Positions 17,768 through 26,240 of a stretch of DNA of 64,000 nt are shown piece after piece. Source of the DNA: Massilia eburnea (GTDB lineage Bacteria; Pseudomonadota; Gammaproteobacteria; Burkholderiales; Burkholderiaceae_D). The first letter of the stretch is position 1. Every line of letters begins with the position of its first letter. Made by a program: the position numbers and the translations under genes. The notes below the pieces were generated by a model, which was given only the letters and a program-made list of their open reading frames with translations, searched no databases and was not told the origin of the DNA. The stretch is from assembly GCF_009720745.1 (NCBI RefSeq), contig NZ_WNKX01000007.1, positions 186,001 through 250,000 of the forward strand, written 5' to 3'.

Positions 17768-18961
17768 ATGAAAATCGAGACCCCAAACCCATTGCAGTGG
17801 CATTTCTCCGAGCGCGCCAAAGGCATGCAGGCCTCCTTCATCCGTGAAATCCTGAAGGTCACGCAGCAGCCTGAGATCACCTCCTTCGCCGGCGGCCTGC
17901 CATCGCCAGCCACCTTCCCGGTGGAGATCATGCAGGCAGCGTTCGACAAGGTGCTGTCGACCAACGGCAAAGTCGCCCTGCAATACGGCCCGACCGACGG
18001 CTACATGCCGCTGCGCCAGTGGATCGCCGATTCGCTGTCCCAGAACGGCGCCAAGATTTCGCCGGAACAGGTGCTGATGGTGTCGGGCTCGCAGCAGGCG
18101 CTGGACCTGATCGGCAAGGTGCTGATCGACGAAGGCAGCAAAGTGCTGGTGGAGACCCCGTCCTACCTGGGCGCGCTGCAGGCGTTCTCGGTGTACCGTC
18201 CTGAATTCCATTCCGTTCCATCCGACGAGCATGGCCTGATCCCATCGGCGCTGGACGGCATCGCCGATGGCGCGCGCCTGCTGTACGCACTGCCTAACTT
18301 CCAGAACCCGACTGGCCGCTCGCTGTCGGTGGAGCGCCGCCAGCAACTGGTGGAAACCTGCGCCCGCCTGAACCTGCCGCTGATCGAAGACGATCCATAC
18401 GGCGCCCTGTCCTACTCCGGCCAGCCTAGCCCGAAGATGATCGCCATGAATCCGGAAGGCGTGATCTACATGGGCTCCTTCTCCAAAGTGCTGACCCCTG
18501 GCATCCGCCTGGGCTATGTCGTGGCGCCGCTGCCGATGGTGCGCCGCCTGGAACTGGCCAAGCAGGCGGCCGACCTGCACACCGCGCAACTGACCCAGAT
18601 GGTCGTGCACGAAGTGGTGAAGGACGGCTTCCTGGACAAGCACATCCCGACCATCCGCGAATTGTACGGCAACCAGTGCAAGGCCATGCTGGATGCAATG
18701 GACCAGCACTTCCCGAAAGAAGCCACCTGGACCAAACCGGATGGCGGCATGTTCATCTGGGTCGAGCTGCCAAAGCACATCAACGCGATGGAACTGCTGG
18801 ACGAAGCGATCAAGAACAAGATCGCCTTCGTGCCGGGCGCACCGTTCTACGCCAACGAGCCAGCCACCAACACCCTGCGCCTGTCCTTCGTGACCGTGCC
18901 GCCGGAACGCATCCGCGCCGGCATCGAGGTGCTGGGCAAGCTGATCAAAGCCCGCATGTAA
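17768..18961 (+). CDS. PLP-dependent class I/II aminotransferase (LysN/2-aminoadipate type)
   Basis: The 397-residue aminotransferase has ITSFAGGLPSPATFPVE near the start, LQYGPTDGYMPLRQWIA, VSGSQQALDLIGKVL and ALPNFQNPTGRSLS. The PLP-Lys motif is YMGSFSKVLTPGIRLGYV, with the C-terminal Arg in NTLRLSFVTV. The pattern is that of the 2-aminoadipate/multi-substrate aminotransferase group related to MocR C-terminal domains. The ATG at 17768 is preferred to a TTG two codons upstream. It follows ridA by 18 nt. Substrate not assignable. Confidence 0.88.
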   Translation: MKIETPNPLQWHFSERAKGMQASFIREILKVTQQPEITSFAGGLPSPATFPVEIMQAAFDKVLSTNGKVALQYGPTDGYMPLRQWIADSLSQNGAKISPEQVLMVSGSQQALDLIGKVLIDEGSKVLVETPSYLGALQAFSVYRPEFHSVPSDEHGLIPSALDGIADGARLLYALPNFQNPTGRSLSVERRQQLVETCARLNLPLIEDDPYGALSYSGQPSPKMIAMNPEGVIYMGSFSKVLTPGIRLGYVVAPLPMVRRLELAKQAADLHTAQLTQMVVHEVVKDGFLDKHIPTIRELYGNQCKAMLDAMDQHFPKEATWTKPDGGMFIWVELPKHINAMELLDEAIKNKIAFVPGAPFYANEPATNTLRLSFVTVPPERIRAGIEVLGKLIKARM

Positions 18962-18977
18962 TCCGGCTCCGCGCAGG

Positions 18978-20225
18978 TTGAAGACCTTTTCGAGGCTACT
19001 CCTCGCGGCATGCCTGGCCGCCGGCAGCGCACACGCTGCCGGCAAGCCCCCTATCGTCCTGGTGCACGGCTTCCTTGGCTTTGACCACGCTACGCTGGGC
19101 GGCAATTTCCGCTACTGGGGCGGTTTTAACGATATCGCACAGCACCTTGCTGCCAACAGCGGCCGCGACGTGTTCACCGCCGGTGTCGGACCGGTCAGTT
19201 CGAACTATGACCGCGCTATCGAGCTGTATTACCAGATCAAAGGCGGCTGCGTCGATTACGGCGCCGAACACACCGCACGCAATACCATCGCAGTGGAACA
19301 GGCCAAGCCCGCCGGTAAATGCTGGGCGGCCGACCCATCCAATAATCCAGACAAGTATCCGCTCGCACTGTATCCGCAGTGGGACGCAGCGCATCCCATC
19401 CACCTGGTCGGGCATAGCCAGGGCGGGCAAACCATCCGCACCCTGATCCAGCTGCTGGAAAAGCCCGGCGAGTCCGATCCGCATTGCGTGCCGCAGGACG
19501 AGCTGCTGAAGGGCGGCCGCTGCGGCTGGGTCATCAGCGCCACCACCATCGCTACGCCGCATAACGGCACCACGCTGCGCGATATCGTCGTCAACTGGCT
19601 GCCGAGCGCATCGACCCTCGCGGGCCTGGCGGTGCAGGCGATGGGGACCGGCGGCTCCGGCGGGAACGGCTTCAAGTTCCGCCTCGAACAATACGGCGTT
19701 GGCGCCGCGCCATCCGAATCGGTCACAAGCTTTTTCGAGCGCACGCGCAACCACCCGTTCTGGAGCCTGGACAACCACGACTCCGCGCAATGGGAGCTGT
19801 CGCCCGACGGGGCCAGGGAATTGAACAACTGGGTGAAGACTTCGCCCAACGTCTACTATTTCTCGATCAGTGCGCATGCCGCGCGCAAGGACATGACCGT
19901 CCTCCTGCAAGGCATGGCGGGTGAGTGGGTCCTGCCCTCCTTCGGCAAACCCGGCATGGGGTCTTTCCAGCAGACCGCGCCAGGCCGCGTGCCAACCGAC
20001 GCACGCTGGTTCGCCAACGACGGCGTGGTAAACACCATCAGCATGGCCGGGCCGGAGGGCAGCACGATCCAGCCGCTCAACGGGCAACCCGTCAAGGGCG
20101 TATGGAACCAGCTCGATGCCATGCCGGGCTTCGATCACTTTGCCGTGATCGGCTGGGGCGCCAATTCGGCGAAGTCGCTGAAGATGTACGACAAGCTGAT
20201 GGCAATCCTTTCAGGGCTGGATTAA
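18978..20225 (+). CDS. Exported lipase, family I.5-like (copy 1)
   Basis: The 415-residue secreted alpha/beta-hydrolase starts at TTG with signal peptide MKTFSRLLLAACLAAGSAHA. The oxyanion-hole motif VLVHGFLGFD is followed by FRYWGGFNDIAQHL, VGPVSSNYDRAIELYYQIKGG and VDYGAEH. The nucleophile is in GHSQGGQT (Ser about 147). These match the thermoalkalophilic Geobacillus lipase family (I.5), which also has a zinc site. The catalytic His is probably in GFDHFAVIGWG near the C-terminus. No other plausible start keeps the signal peptide. The gap to the upstream aminotransferase is only 16 nt. A paralogue follows. Confidence 0.88.
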   Translation: MKTFSRLLLAACLAAGSAHAAGKPPIVLVHGFLGFDHATLGGNFRYWGGFNDIAQHLAANSGRDVFTAGVGPVSSNYDRAIELYYQIKGGCVDYGAEHTARNTIAVEQAKPAGKCWAADPSNNPDKYPLALYPQWDAAHPIHLVGHSQGGQTIRTLIQLLEKPGESDPHCVPQDELLKGGRCGWVISATTIATPHNGTTLRDIVVNWLPSASTLAGLAVQAMGTGGSGGNGFKFRLEQYGVGAAPSESVTSFFERTRNHPFWSLDNHDSAQWELSPDGARELNNWVKTSPNVYYFSISAHAARKDMTVLLQGMAGEWVLPSFGKPGMGSFQQTAPGRVPTDARWFANDGVVNTISMAGPEGSTIQPLNGQPVKGVWNQLDAMPGFDHFAVIGWGANSAKSLKMYDKLMAILSGLD

Positions 20226-20344
20226 ACCGGGCCCTTTGGCTCGCGGTGCATTGCGATTGGCTCCGCAGGCATGCTTGTCCCGCAACCGTGCGCAATCTCC
20301 ACGTGGTGAAATGAAATCACACAATAACCACGGGAGACACCCGC

Positions 20345-21640
20345 ATGAAAGTGCTATCGAAAATCACCCTTGCCGCCTGCCTGGCGGCGTCGTCATCCAG
20401 CTATGCCGCGAATAGCGATCCGGTCGTGCTGGTGCACGGCTTCCTGGGCTTTGGTCCGGAAACCTTCGCCGCCACCGGCTTCAAATACTGGGGCGGCTTC
20501 AACGATATTGCAGGACATATCCGCGAGTCGCAGCGGCCCGTGTTTGTTGCCGGCGTCGGCCCGGTCAGCTCCAACTGGGACCGTGCGGTGGAACTGTATT
20601 ACCAGATCAAGGGCGGTTGCGCCGACTATGGCGCGCGGCATACGGCGGACAATGCGGCAGCAGGCCATATCCAGAAACCGGCCGGCAAATGCTGGGCGGC
20701 CGATCCGGCCAACAATCCAAACAATTACCCGCTCGCGCTATACCCGCAATGGGACGCGCAGCACCCGGTGCACCTGGTATCGCACAGCCAGGGAGGCCAA
20801 ACGATCCGCACCCTGATCCAGCTGCTTGAAAACGGCGCACCCAACGGCGCCGGCAGTGAAGGCAGTGGCGCCTTGTACGCGGGCGGCAAAACAGGCTGGG
20901 TCAAGAGCGCGACCTCCATTTCTTCACCGCACAACGGCACCACACTGCGCGATGTGGTGGTGGATTTCGTACCGAAGGTGTCGGAGCTTGCGGGCAGCAT
21001 CGTGCAGGTGGCGGGGCTGGGAGGCTCCGGCGGCTCGGGCTACAAATTCCGTCTCGAGCAATTCGGAATGGCGCAAGGACCGGCCGAATCAATCGGCGAC
21101 TTCATCGACCGTACGCATGCGTCCCCGTTCTGGCAACTGGCCAACCATGATGCCGCCCAGTGGGACCTCGCTCCCGATGGCGCGACCGAGTTGAACGGCT
21201 GGGTGAAGACGTCGCCCAACGTCTACTACTTCTCCATCGGCTCACGCGCCACCGAGCAAGGCAGCTGGTGCTGCAACAACACCGACCGCGTGATCGCGCC
21301 GTTCCAGAACAGCGATTACCAGTACGCGCGCAACGACATGATCTTCTTTCTGAAGAATACAGCCGGCGAATGGGTCGTGCCGTCGATCCTGCAGCGCGGC
21401 ATGGGTTCTTCGCGCGGTGCGGACTGGTACCCCAACGATGGCGTGGTGAATACCAATTCGATGCACGGACCTTCGGGCCAGCCGTTGCGCTACTTTGACG
21501 GCACGCCGCAGAAAGGGACCTGGAACTACATCGGCTACTACGACCAGTACGACCACTTCGACGTGATCGGATGGGACTCGCCATCGTGGGCGGTTTATCC
21601 GATCTACGACAACCTGCTCGGCATCATTGGCGGGCTTTGA
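20345..21640 (+). CDS. Exported lipase, family I.5-like (copy 2)
   Basis: The 431-residue paralogue of the upstream lipase has a signal peptide ending near SSYAAN and shares VLVHGFLGFGPET, KYWGGFNDIAGHI and VGPVSSNWDRAVELYYQIKGG. The nucleophile motif is SHSQGGQT (Ser about 148), so the first Gly of GxSxG is Ser; family I.5 members commonly have Ala there. It has an extra segment near residues 300-325 (GSWCCNNTDRV, with adjacent Cys) not present in copy 1. The His candidate is in QYDHFDVIGWD. GGGAGAC precedes the ATG. A short foldase-like gene starts 2 nt after the stop. Confidence 0.88.
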   Translation: MKVLSKITLAACLAASSSSYAANSDPVVLVHGFLGFGPETFAATGFKYWGGFNDIAGHIRESQRPVFVAGVGPVSSNWDRAVELYYQIKGGCADYGARHTADNAAAGHIQKPAGKCWAADPANNPNNYPLALYPQWDAQHPVHLVSHSQGGQTIRTLIQLLENGAPNGAGSEGSGALYAGGKTGWVKSATSISSPHNGTTLRDVVVDFVPKVSELAGSIVQVAGLGGSGGSGYKFRLEQFGMAQGPAESIGDFIDRTHASPFWQLANHDAAQWDLAPDGATELNGWVKTSPNVYYFSIGSRATEQGSWCCNNTDRVIAPFQNSDYQYARNDMIFFLKNTAGEWVVPSILQRGMGSSRGADWYPNDGVVNTNSMHGPSGQPLRYFDGTPQKGTWNYIGYYDQYDHFDVIGWDSPSWAVYPIYDNLLGIIGGL

Positions 21641-21642
21641 TC

Positions 21643-22158
21643 GTGCGCGCTACGATCCTCATCGCAGCGGCCGTCGCAGCGGCCGCGCTGTGGCGGGCCG
21701 CTGCCAGCGTGCCTGTGCCCACGCCAGCGTCCTCGCCCGCCGCGTCAGCTGCCGTCGGCGCCGGCGCAGCCAGGGACGCGCGTTCAACGGCCGCTGCGGC
21801 AAACACCGCGTCCATCGTTTCGCTCGTGGAAGGGGCGCCCGATGCCACGACAGCGCCGCCTGACGCGCGCGGCGCAGCGGCCAGCGCCCTCGCGAGAACC
21901 GAGGCCGCCGTACGTGAAGCACGCCGCCGTGGCAAAGGCGAACAGGAAGTCCACCGCCTGCGCAGCGCAAGCATGCCTGCCGCGCAAGTGGACGCGTTGG
22001 CACGCATGGAAGCGGCGGAAAACGGCTGGCGCCGGCGCGTGGAAGCCCTGCAGGCAGCGTGTGCCGCCAACATCGGCTGCGACGACGCACGCGCCAGTTT
22101 CACACGCGAGGAACTGGCGCGAACAGAGGCCTACGCACCGCCAACGCTCAGGCGATAA
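21643..22158 (+). CDS. Short membrane-anchored protein resembling the C-terminus of lipase foldases
   Basis: From a GTG two bases after the lipase stop, this encodes 171 residues: an N-terminal membrane anchor (ATILIAAAVAAAALW), an Ala/Pro-rich linker, and a helical C-terminus. The pattern EQEVHRLRSASMPAAQVDALARMEAAENGWRRRVEAL then FTREELARTEAY resembles the last part of LifO-type lipase chaperones. Those proteins are normally about 300-350 residues with a central folding domain carrying RxxFDY, which is absent here. Juxtaposition to two lipases supports a link. It is either a degenerate chaperone or an unrelated linker protein. Confidence 0.6.
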   Translation: MRATILIAAAVAAAALWRAAASVPVPTPASSPAASAAVGAGAARDARSTAAAANTASIVSLVEGAPDATTAPPDARGAAASALARTEAAVREARRRGKGEQEVHRLRSASMPAAQVDALARMEAAENGWRRRVEALQAACAANIGCDDARASFTREELARTEAYAPPTLRR

Positions 22159-22161
22159 ATG

Positions 22162-22968
22162 TCAGGGAACCTGCGCCAGCATCCTGCCCGCATCCTCCGG
22201 CCCAACGTAGCGGGCGATCATGCGCAGCAGGGTGCCGTCGGCGCGCATCTCTTTGAGCAAAGCGCCCCAGCGCCGCGACTCCTCGGCGCTGAAGCGCACT
22301 TTCGCCATCATCAGGTTGGTCGGAATATTCTGCCTGGCCGCGCCCCAATCCTCGACCCGCACCGTGCCCGCCGCAATTTCGTCCTTCAGGTAGCTGCCGT
22401 ATACCATCTTCGGCGCCAGCAGCGCCTGGAAGCGCCCGGCCTTGAACATGGCGTACAGGCGATCGGAATCGTCCACGTCCTCCACCCGGCCGATATTGCG
22501 CAACTGCGCGACGAAATCCTCAAACGGCGGCCCTGCGGCATAAGCGCGCCCATGGCCCAGCCGCAGGTTTGGATCGGCGATGAAATCCGCCAGCGAATGC
22601 ACGCCGCCGCTGCCCTCCTTGCGCAGCACCAGCATATTCCTCACCCACATATAAGGCTCGGCCCAGGCGAACACCAAACGCTCCGGCGTGGCCGCAGCGG
22701 AAAAAGTCATGTCCACGCTGCCGCTTTGCAAGGCCGGCCATATCGCGCGCCGCTGCATGATTTTGTAGGAGAAAATGCAGCCGCTTCGCTTGCGCAGTTC
22801 TTCCGCCAGGTCCTTGTCCAGGCCGACGCCAGCGCGATAGAAGTTGCCGAACTCGTAGAGACCAACCACGATGGGCCGCGCCGGACACTCCGGTGCTGCG
22901 ATCTTGTCCGCCAGCGCCGGGAGACAAGGCCAGGCCAGCATCAGGGCCAATAACCATCGATTCAGCAT
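22162..22968 (-). CDS. Periplasmic amino-acid-type solute-binding protein (SBP_bac_3)
   Basis: A 268-residue exported protein with signal peptide ending PALA and a family 3 binding-protein fold: VGLYEFGNFYRAGVGLDKDLAEELRKRSG, ALQSGSVDMTFSAAATPERLVFAWAEPYM, and the C-terminal lobe with SDRLYAMFKAGRFQALLAPK. No ABC permease or ATPase lies nearby, so it may act as a sensor partner or orphan binding protein. In many Burkholderiales such orphans accompany signalling proteins, and here the divergent neighbour is a diguanylate cyclase. The ligand is unknown. Confidence 0.82.
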   Translation of the reverse strand: MLNRWLLALMLAWPCLPALADKIAAPECPARPIVVGLYEFGNFYRAGVGLDKDLAEELRKRSGCIFSYKIMQRRAIWPALQSGSVDMTFSAAATPERLVFAWAEPYMWVRNMLVLRKEGSGGVHSLADFIADPNLRLGHGRAYAAGPPFEDFVAQLRNIGRVEDVDDSDRLYAMFKAGRFQALLAPKMVYGSYLKDEIAAGTVRVEDWGAARQNIPTNLMMAKVRFSAEESRRWGALLKEMRADGTLLRMIARYVGPEDAGRMLAQVP

Positions 22969-23222
22969 CCTGCCCTCCCGGTATCCCTATCGTTGCAACC
23001 GATTATGACACGCCGATTACTTGGGTCAAATGGCGTTAATTTTTGATCAACAAAAATGTCTCAATATACACAAAATGTCACATAATTCCTTGGGTCTCCG
23101 GAAACTTTGATCAACTTTCATTAATTCAACGTCTTTTTTAGGCAAAACCTTCCTTGAATTTTTACAATTCCACTTGGCAACACGGTATTATCAACGGCAT
23201 ATCCTACTTACCTCCAGTCAGC
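22969..23222. other. AT-rich intergenic region upstream of the diguanylate cyclase
   Basis: About 250 bases between divergent genes, markedly AT-rich compared with the rest. TTGATCAAC occurs twice (inside 23040-23056, which reads TTTTTG...CAAAAA around it, and again near 23107). These could be a regulator site or simply AT bias. A TTG-initiated extension of the downstream frame back to 23154 exists, but it is AT-rich and unlike the receiver domain start. I see no convincing promoter hexamer pair or gene. Confidence 0.4.
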
Positions 23223-24584
23223 ATGAATCAAGGCGGTACCAGCTTTACACCACGGCGTGACGCTGTGATATTGATTGTTGATGATGCGCCGGACAACCTC
23301 TCGGTCCTGCGCAAGCTGATGGTCGAGCAGGGTTATCAAACGTATGTCGCCAACTCCGGCGAACGGGGGCTGGAAATCGCGCGCCGCGTGCACCCGCACC
23401 TGATCCTGCTGGATGTGATCATGCCCGGCATGGACGGCTTCGAAACCTGCCGCCAGCTCAAATCCCATCCTGCCACCGAAGATATTCCGGTGCTGTTCAT
23501 GAGCGCCCGCAACGAGCAGGAAGACGTGGTGACCGGCTTCGAACTGGGCGCCGTCGACTACATTGGCAAGCCGCTGCGCATGGCGGAAGTGTGCGCGCGC
23601 GTGCGCACGCAGCTGCAGATCCGCTTCGCCACCGAAACGCAGCAAGAACAATCGGAACGGCTGCGCACCATCGTCAACAATATGGCCGAAGGCCTGTTGA
23701 TCATCGAAGCCGATGGCCGCATCCAGTTCACCAACCCGGCTTGCGACCAGTACCTCGGCTACATGTCGCACGAGCTGGCGGGAAAGTCGATTTCCGACCT
23801 GCTCAACCCTTTGGTCGCCGGCGAATACCTGGACTACTTTGCGCGCTACGCCGCCAATCCCGAAGCGGCGCACAGCCACGGCACGCGCGAAGTGATCATC
23901 CGCCACCGCACCGGCAAATCCGTGTGCATGGACTTGACGCTGACGCCGATGTTCCTGCGCCAGCCGCTGTTCATCGGCCTGCTGCACGACATCACCCACC
24001 ACAAGCTTTCGGAAGATGCGCTGCAGCGCGCGGCCATGATCGACCCGCTGACGAAGATCGCCAACCGCCGCCACTTCGACTCCTTCCTGGAAAAGGAATG
24101 GCAGCGCGCCATGCGCACCGGCGCACCGCTGTCGCTGGTGGTGCTCGACGTCGACCACTTCAAGCTGTTCAACGACACGCTAGGCCACGCCCAGGGCGAC
24201 GTATGCCTGCAGCAGGTCGCGCAAGCGATCAGCGCCCACGCCCTGCGCGTGACCGACCTTGCAGCGCGCTACGGCGGTGAAGAATTCGTACTGCTGTTCG
24301 CCGAAACCGACGCCGACTCGGCCTACCAGATGGCCGAATCGATCCGCACCCACGTCGAATCGCTGCACATTCCGCACCCGCGCTCCGCGACCTCGCCGCA
24401 CATCACGGTCAGCATCGGCGTAGCGACACTCTGCCCCACCCCGACGGACAACATCGAATCGCTGTTCGTCGCCGCCGACCGCGCCATGTACGCCGCCAAG
24501 GAAGACGGCCGCAACCAGGTGCGCGCCACGCGCCCGCCCACCACCGCCATCGAAGCCGCCCGCGCCGCCCTCGCCAAACGCTGA
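23223..24584 (+). CDS. Response regulator-PAS-GGDEF diguanylate cyclase
   Basis: The 453-residue (from ATG 23223) signalling protein has three domains. A receiver carries VILIVDDAPDNLSVLRKLM, phospho-Asp about residue 64 in LLDVIMPGMDG and Lys in GKPLRMAEV. A PAS domain follows (LRTIVNNMAEGLLIIEADGRIQFTNPA), then a GGDEF domain with active-site GGEEF at 351-355. The allosteric I-site RVTD lies five residues before it, so the enzyme is probably active and product-inhibited. It would make c-di-GMP in response to phosphorylation by an unlinked kinase. The start could be a TTG at 23154. Confidence 0.92.
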   Translation: MNQGGTSFTPRRDAVILIVDDAPDNLSVLRKLMVEQGYQTYVANSGERGLEIARRVHPHLILLDVIMPGMDGFETCRQLKSHPATEDIPVLFMSARNEQEDVVTGFELGAVDYIGKPLRMAEVCARVRTQLQIRFATETQQEQSERLRTIVNNMAEGLLIIEADGRIQFTNPACDQYLGYMSHELAGKSISDLLNPLVAGEYLDYFARYAANPEAAHSHGTREVIIRHRTGKSVCMDLTLTPMFLRQPLFIGLLHDITHHKLSEDALQRAAMIDPLTKIANRRHFDSFLEKEWQRAMRTGAPLSLVVLDVDHFKLFNDTLGHAQGDVCLQQVAQAISAHALRVTDLAARYGGEEFVLLFAETDADSAYQMAESIRTHVESLHIPHPRSATSPHITVSIGVATLCPTPTDNIESLFVAADRAMYAAKEDGRNQVRATRPPTTAIEAARAALAKR

Positions 24585-24590
24585 ATGAGA

Positions 24591-24670
24591 AGTCGGCGGT
24601 AGAAAAAGGGGACGTACCCCTTTTTTCGCTGCGCGAAAAAGGGGTACGTCCCCTTTTTCCGCCGCCGACT
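24591..24670. repeat. Palindromic element D at convergent gene ends (bidirectional terminator-like)
   Basis: Arms 24591-24628 and 24634-24670 are nearly perfect inverted copies around a five-base centre. Each contains AAAAAGGGGACGTACCCC and then a T-run, with AGTCGGCGG at the outer ends. It lies between the converging stops of the cyclase (24584) and the FGGY kinase (24678). The T-runs next to the inner stem could terminate transcription both ways. Its wording differs from the GGGTCTGACCC elements, but the architecture (nested palindromes in a larger one) is alike. Confidence 0.8.
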
Positions 24671-24677
24671 TTTTCCG

Positions 24678-26240
24678 TTAAAGCTTTTCGGGGTAGCCGG
24701 TGATGTCGGCGATTTCGGCGTACATCGGTTGCAGGCGCTTGTACATCTTCAGGTAGACGCGGTGGTAGAGCTGGTCGTAGGTCTTGCGGTGCGCTGGATC
24801 GGGCAGGAAGACGCGGCCTTTGCGCGTCATGGCGCTGATGGCCGCGTTGAAGTCCTTGTGCAGGCCCAGTCCGGCGGCGATGGCGATCGCGGCGCCCAGG
24901 CCACTCGTCTCGTACACGTGCGCGCGCGCGGCGGGCAGGCCGAAGATGTCGGCGGTCAGCTGCATCGCTGCGTCGCTTTGCGAGCCGCCGCCTGCTACGC
25001 GCAGTTCCGTGATCTTCGTTCCGCTGCGTTTTTCTATGCGCTCGCGGCCTTCGCGCAGGGCGTAGGCCAGGCCCTCCAGGATGGCGCGGTACATGTGCGC
25101 GCGCGTGTGCACGTCGCCAAAACCGATCATGGCGCCTTTGGCTTCCGGGCCGGGGATCCTGATTCCAGGACTCCAGTACGGCTGCAGCATCAGGCCCATT
25201 GAGCCCGGCGGCACTTCGTTCACCAGGCGGTCGAACAAGGCTTCCGGGGCCATGCCCTGTTCCACCGCCGCCGATTGTTCGAGGTGGCCGAATTGTTCCT
25301 TGAACCAGTTCACCATCCAGTAGCCGCGGAAGATCTGCACCTCGGTGCTGTAGGCGCCGGGGAGCGCCGCTGGGTATGGCGGTATGAAGGGCGTGACTTC
25401 GACGTATTTGCTGGTGGTGGTGTTGATGGTGGCGGTGGTGCCGTAACTCAGGCAGCCGATATGCGGCTCCAGTCCACCCGCGCCAATCACTTCGCAGGCC
25501 TTGTCGGCGGCGGCAGCCACCAGCGGTACGCCTTGCGGGATCCCGGTCGCTGCGGACGCGGCGGCGCTGATTCCGCCGATCACGGTTCCCGGCTGCACCA
25601 GCTCGGGCAATTGGTCGGGACGTACGGCCAGCGCCTGCCATTTCCAGTCGCGCGCGCCGGCCCAGGCATGGCGCTTGTAGTCAAACGGCATGTAGGCGAC
25701 TTGCGAGCCGATGGAGTCGGTGTAGCGGCCGCTCAAACAGTAGTTCAGGTAGCCGGAGAGCAGCAGGAATTTGTGGGTGCGGTCCCACAGCCCCGGTTCG
25801 TGCGCCTTGATCCAGTTCACTTCCGCTTCGCGCCGGAAGTAGTCGATGGTGCCGTCCACGCCGGCCAGTTTGAAGGCGGCCTTCCACAATGTGCTGATCG
25901 GCGGTACCTGTTCCGTGCGGCGCTGGTCGAGCCAGGTGATGGCGCCGCGCAGCGGCTTGCCGTCGCTATCGACAGCAACCACGGTGCCGCGCTGCGTCGT
26001 TACCGCCACGCCGGCAATCTCCTCGCGCGCGATGTCGGTGACGGTCCACAGGCGCTGGCAGGCGGCGCATACGGCATCCCAGTAGCCTTCCGCCTTATGT
26101 TCGGCCCAGCCGGGCTGCTCGGAATAGTAGGCTGGCTGCAGGTGCACCTGGGTCTTGGCGACCAGGTTTCCCTGCAGGTCGAACAGCAGCGCGCGCACGC
26201 TTTGCGTGCCATTGTCGATGGAAAGAAGGTATTTGCTCAT
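24678..26240 (-). CDS. FGGY-family carbohydrate kinase
   Basis: A 520-residue sugar/polyol kinase. The phosphate-1 motif is LLSIDNGTQSVRALLFD; the first FGGY signature region covers YSEQPGWAEHKAEGYW and AITWLDQRRTEQ. The adenosine site is in RIEKRSGTKITELRVAGGGSQSDAAMQLTADIFG. The start ATG at 26240 overlaps the glpD-like stop (ATGA), so the two are coupled. An upstream extension of the frame antisense to nothing known was rejected. The substrate is not assignable, but the neighbours (GlpD- and AGPS-like) point to a glycerol-type or glycerol-ether polyol. Confidence 0.88.
   Translation of the reverse strand: MSKYLLSIDNGTQSVRALLFDLQGNLVAKTQVHLQPAYYSEQPGWAEHKAEGYWDAVCAACQRLWTVTDIAREEIAGVAVTTQRGTVVAVDSDGKPLRGAITWLDQRRTEQVPPISTLWKAAFKLAGVDGTIDYFRREAEVNWIKAHEPGLWDRTHKFLLLSGYLNYCLSGRYTDSIGSQVAYMPFDYKRHAWAGARDWKWQALAVRPDQLPELVQPGTVIGGISAAASAATGIPQGVPLVAAAADKACEVIGAGGLEPHIGCLSYGTTATINTTTSKYVEVTPFIPPYPAALPGAYSTEVQIFRGYWMVNWFKEQFGHLEQSAAVEQGMAPEALFDRLVNEVPPGSMGLMLQPYWSPGIRIPGPEAKGAMIGFGDVHTRAHMYRAILEGLAYALREGRERIEKRSGTKITELRVAGGGSQSDAAMQLTADIFGLPAARAHVYETSGLGAAIAIAAGLGLHKDFNAAISAMTRKGRVFLPDPAHRKTYDQLYHRVYLKMYKRLQPMYAEIADITGYPEKL

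Noticed and set aside
23154..23222. TTG start for the diguanylate cyclase
   Set aside because: The added 23 residues are AT-rich, unlike the receiver start, and lie in the likely promoter region.
24591..24670. Palindrome considered as an ordinary intrinsic terminator only
   Set aside because: The stem has T-runs inside the arms, nested palindromes and outer inverted ends, so it is recorded as a repeat that may also terminate transcription.
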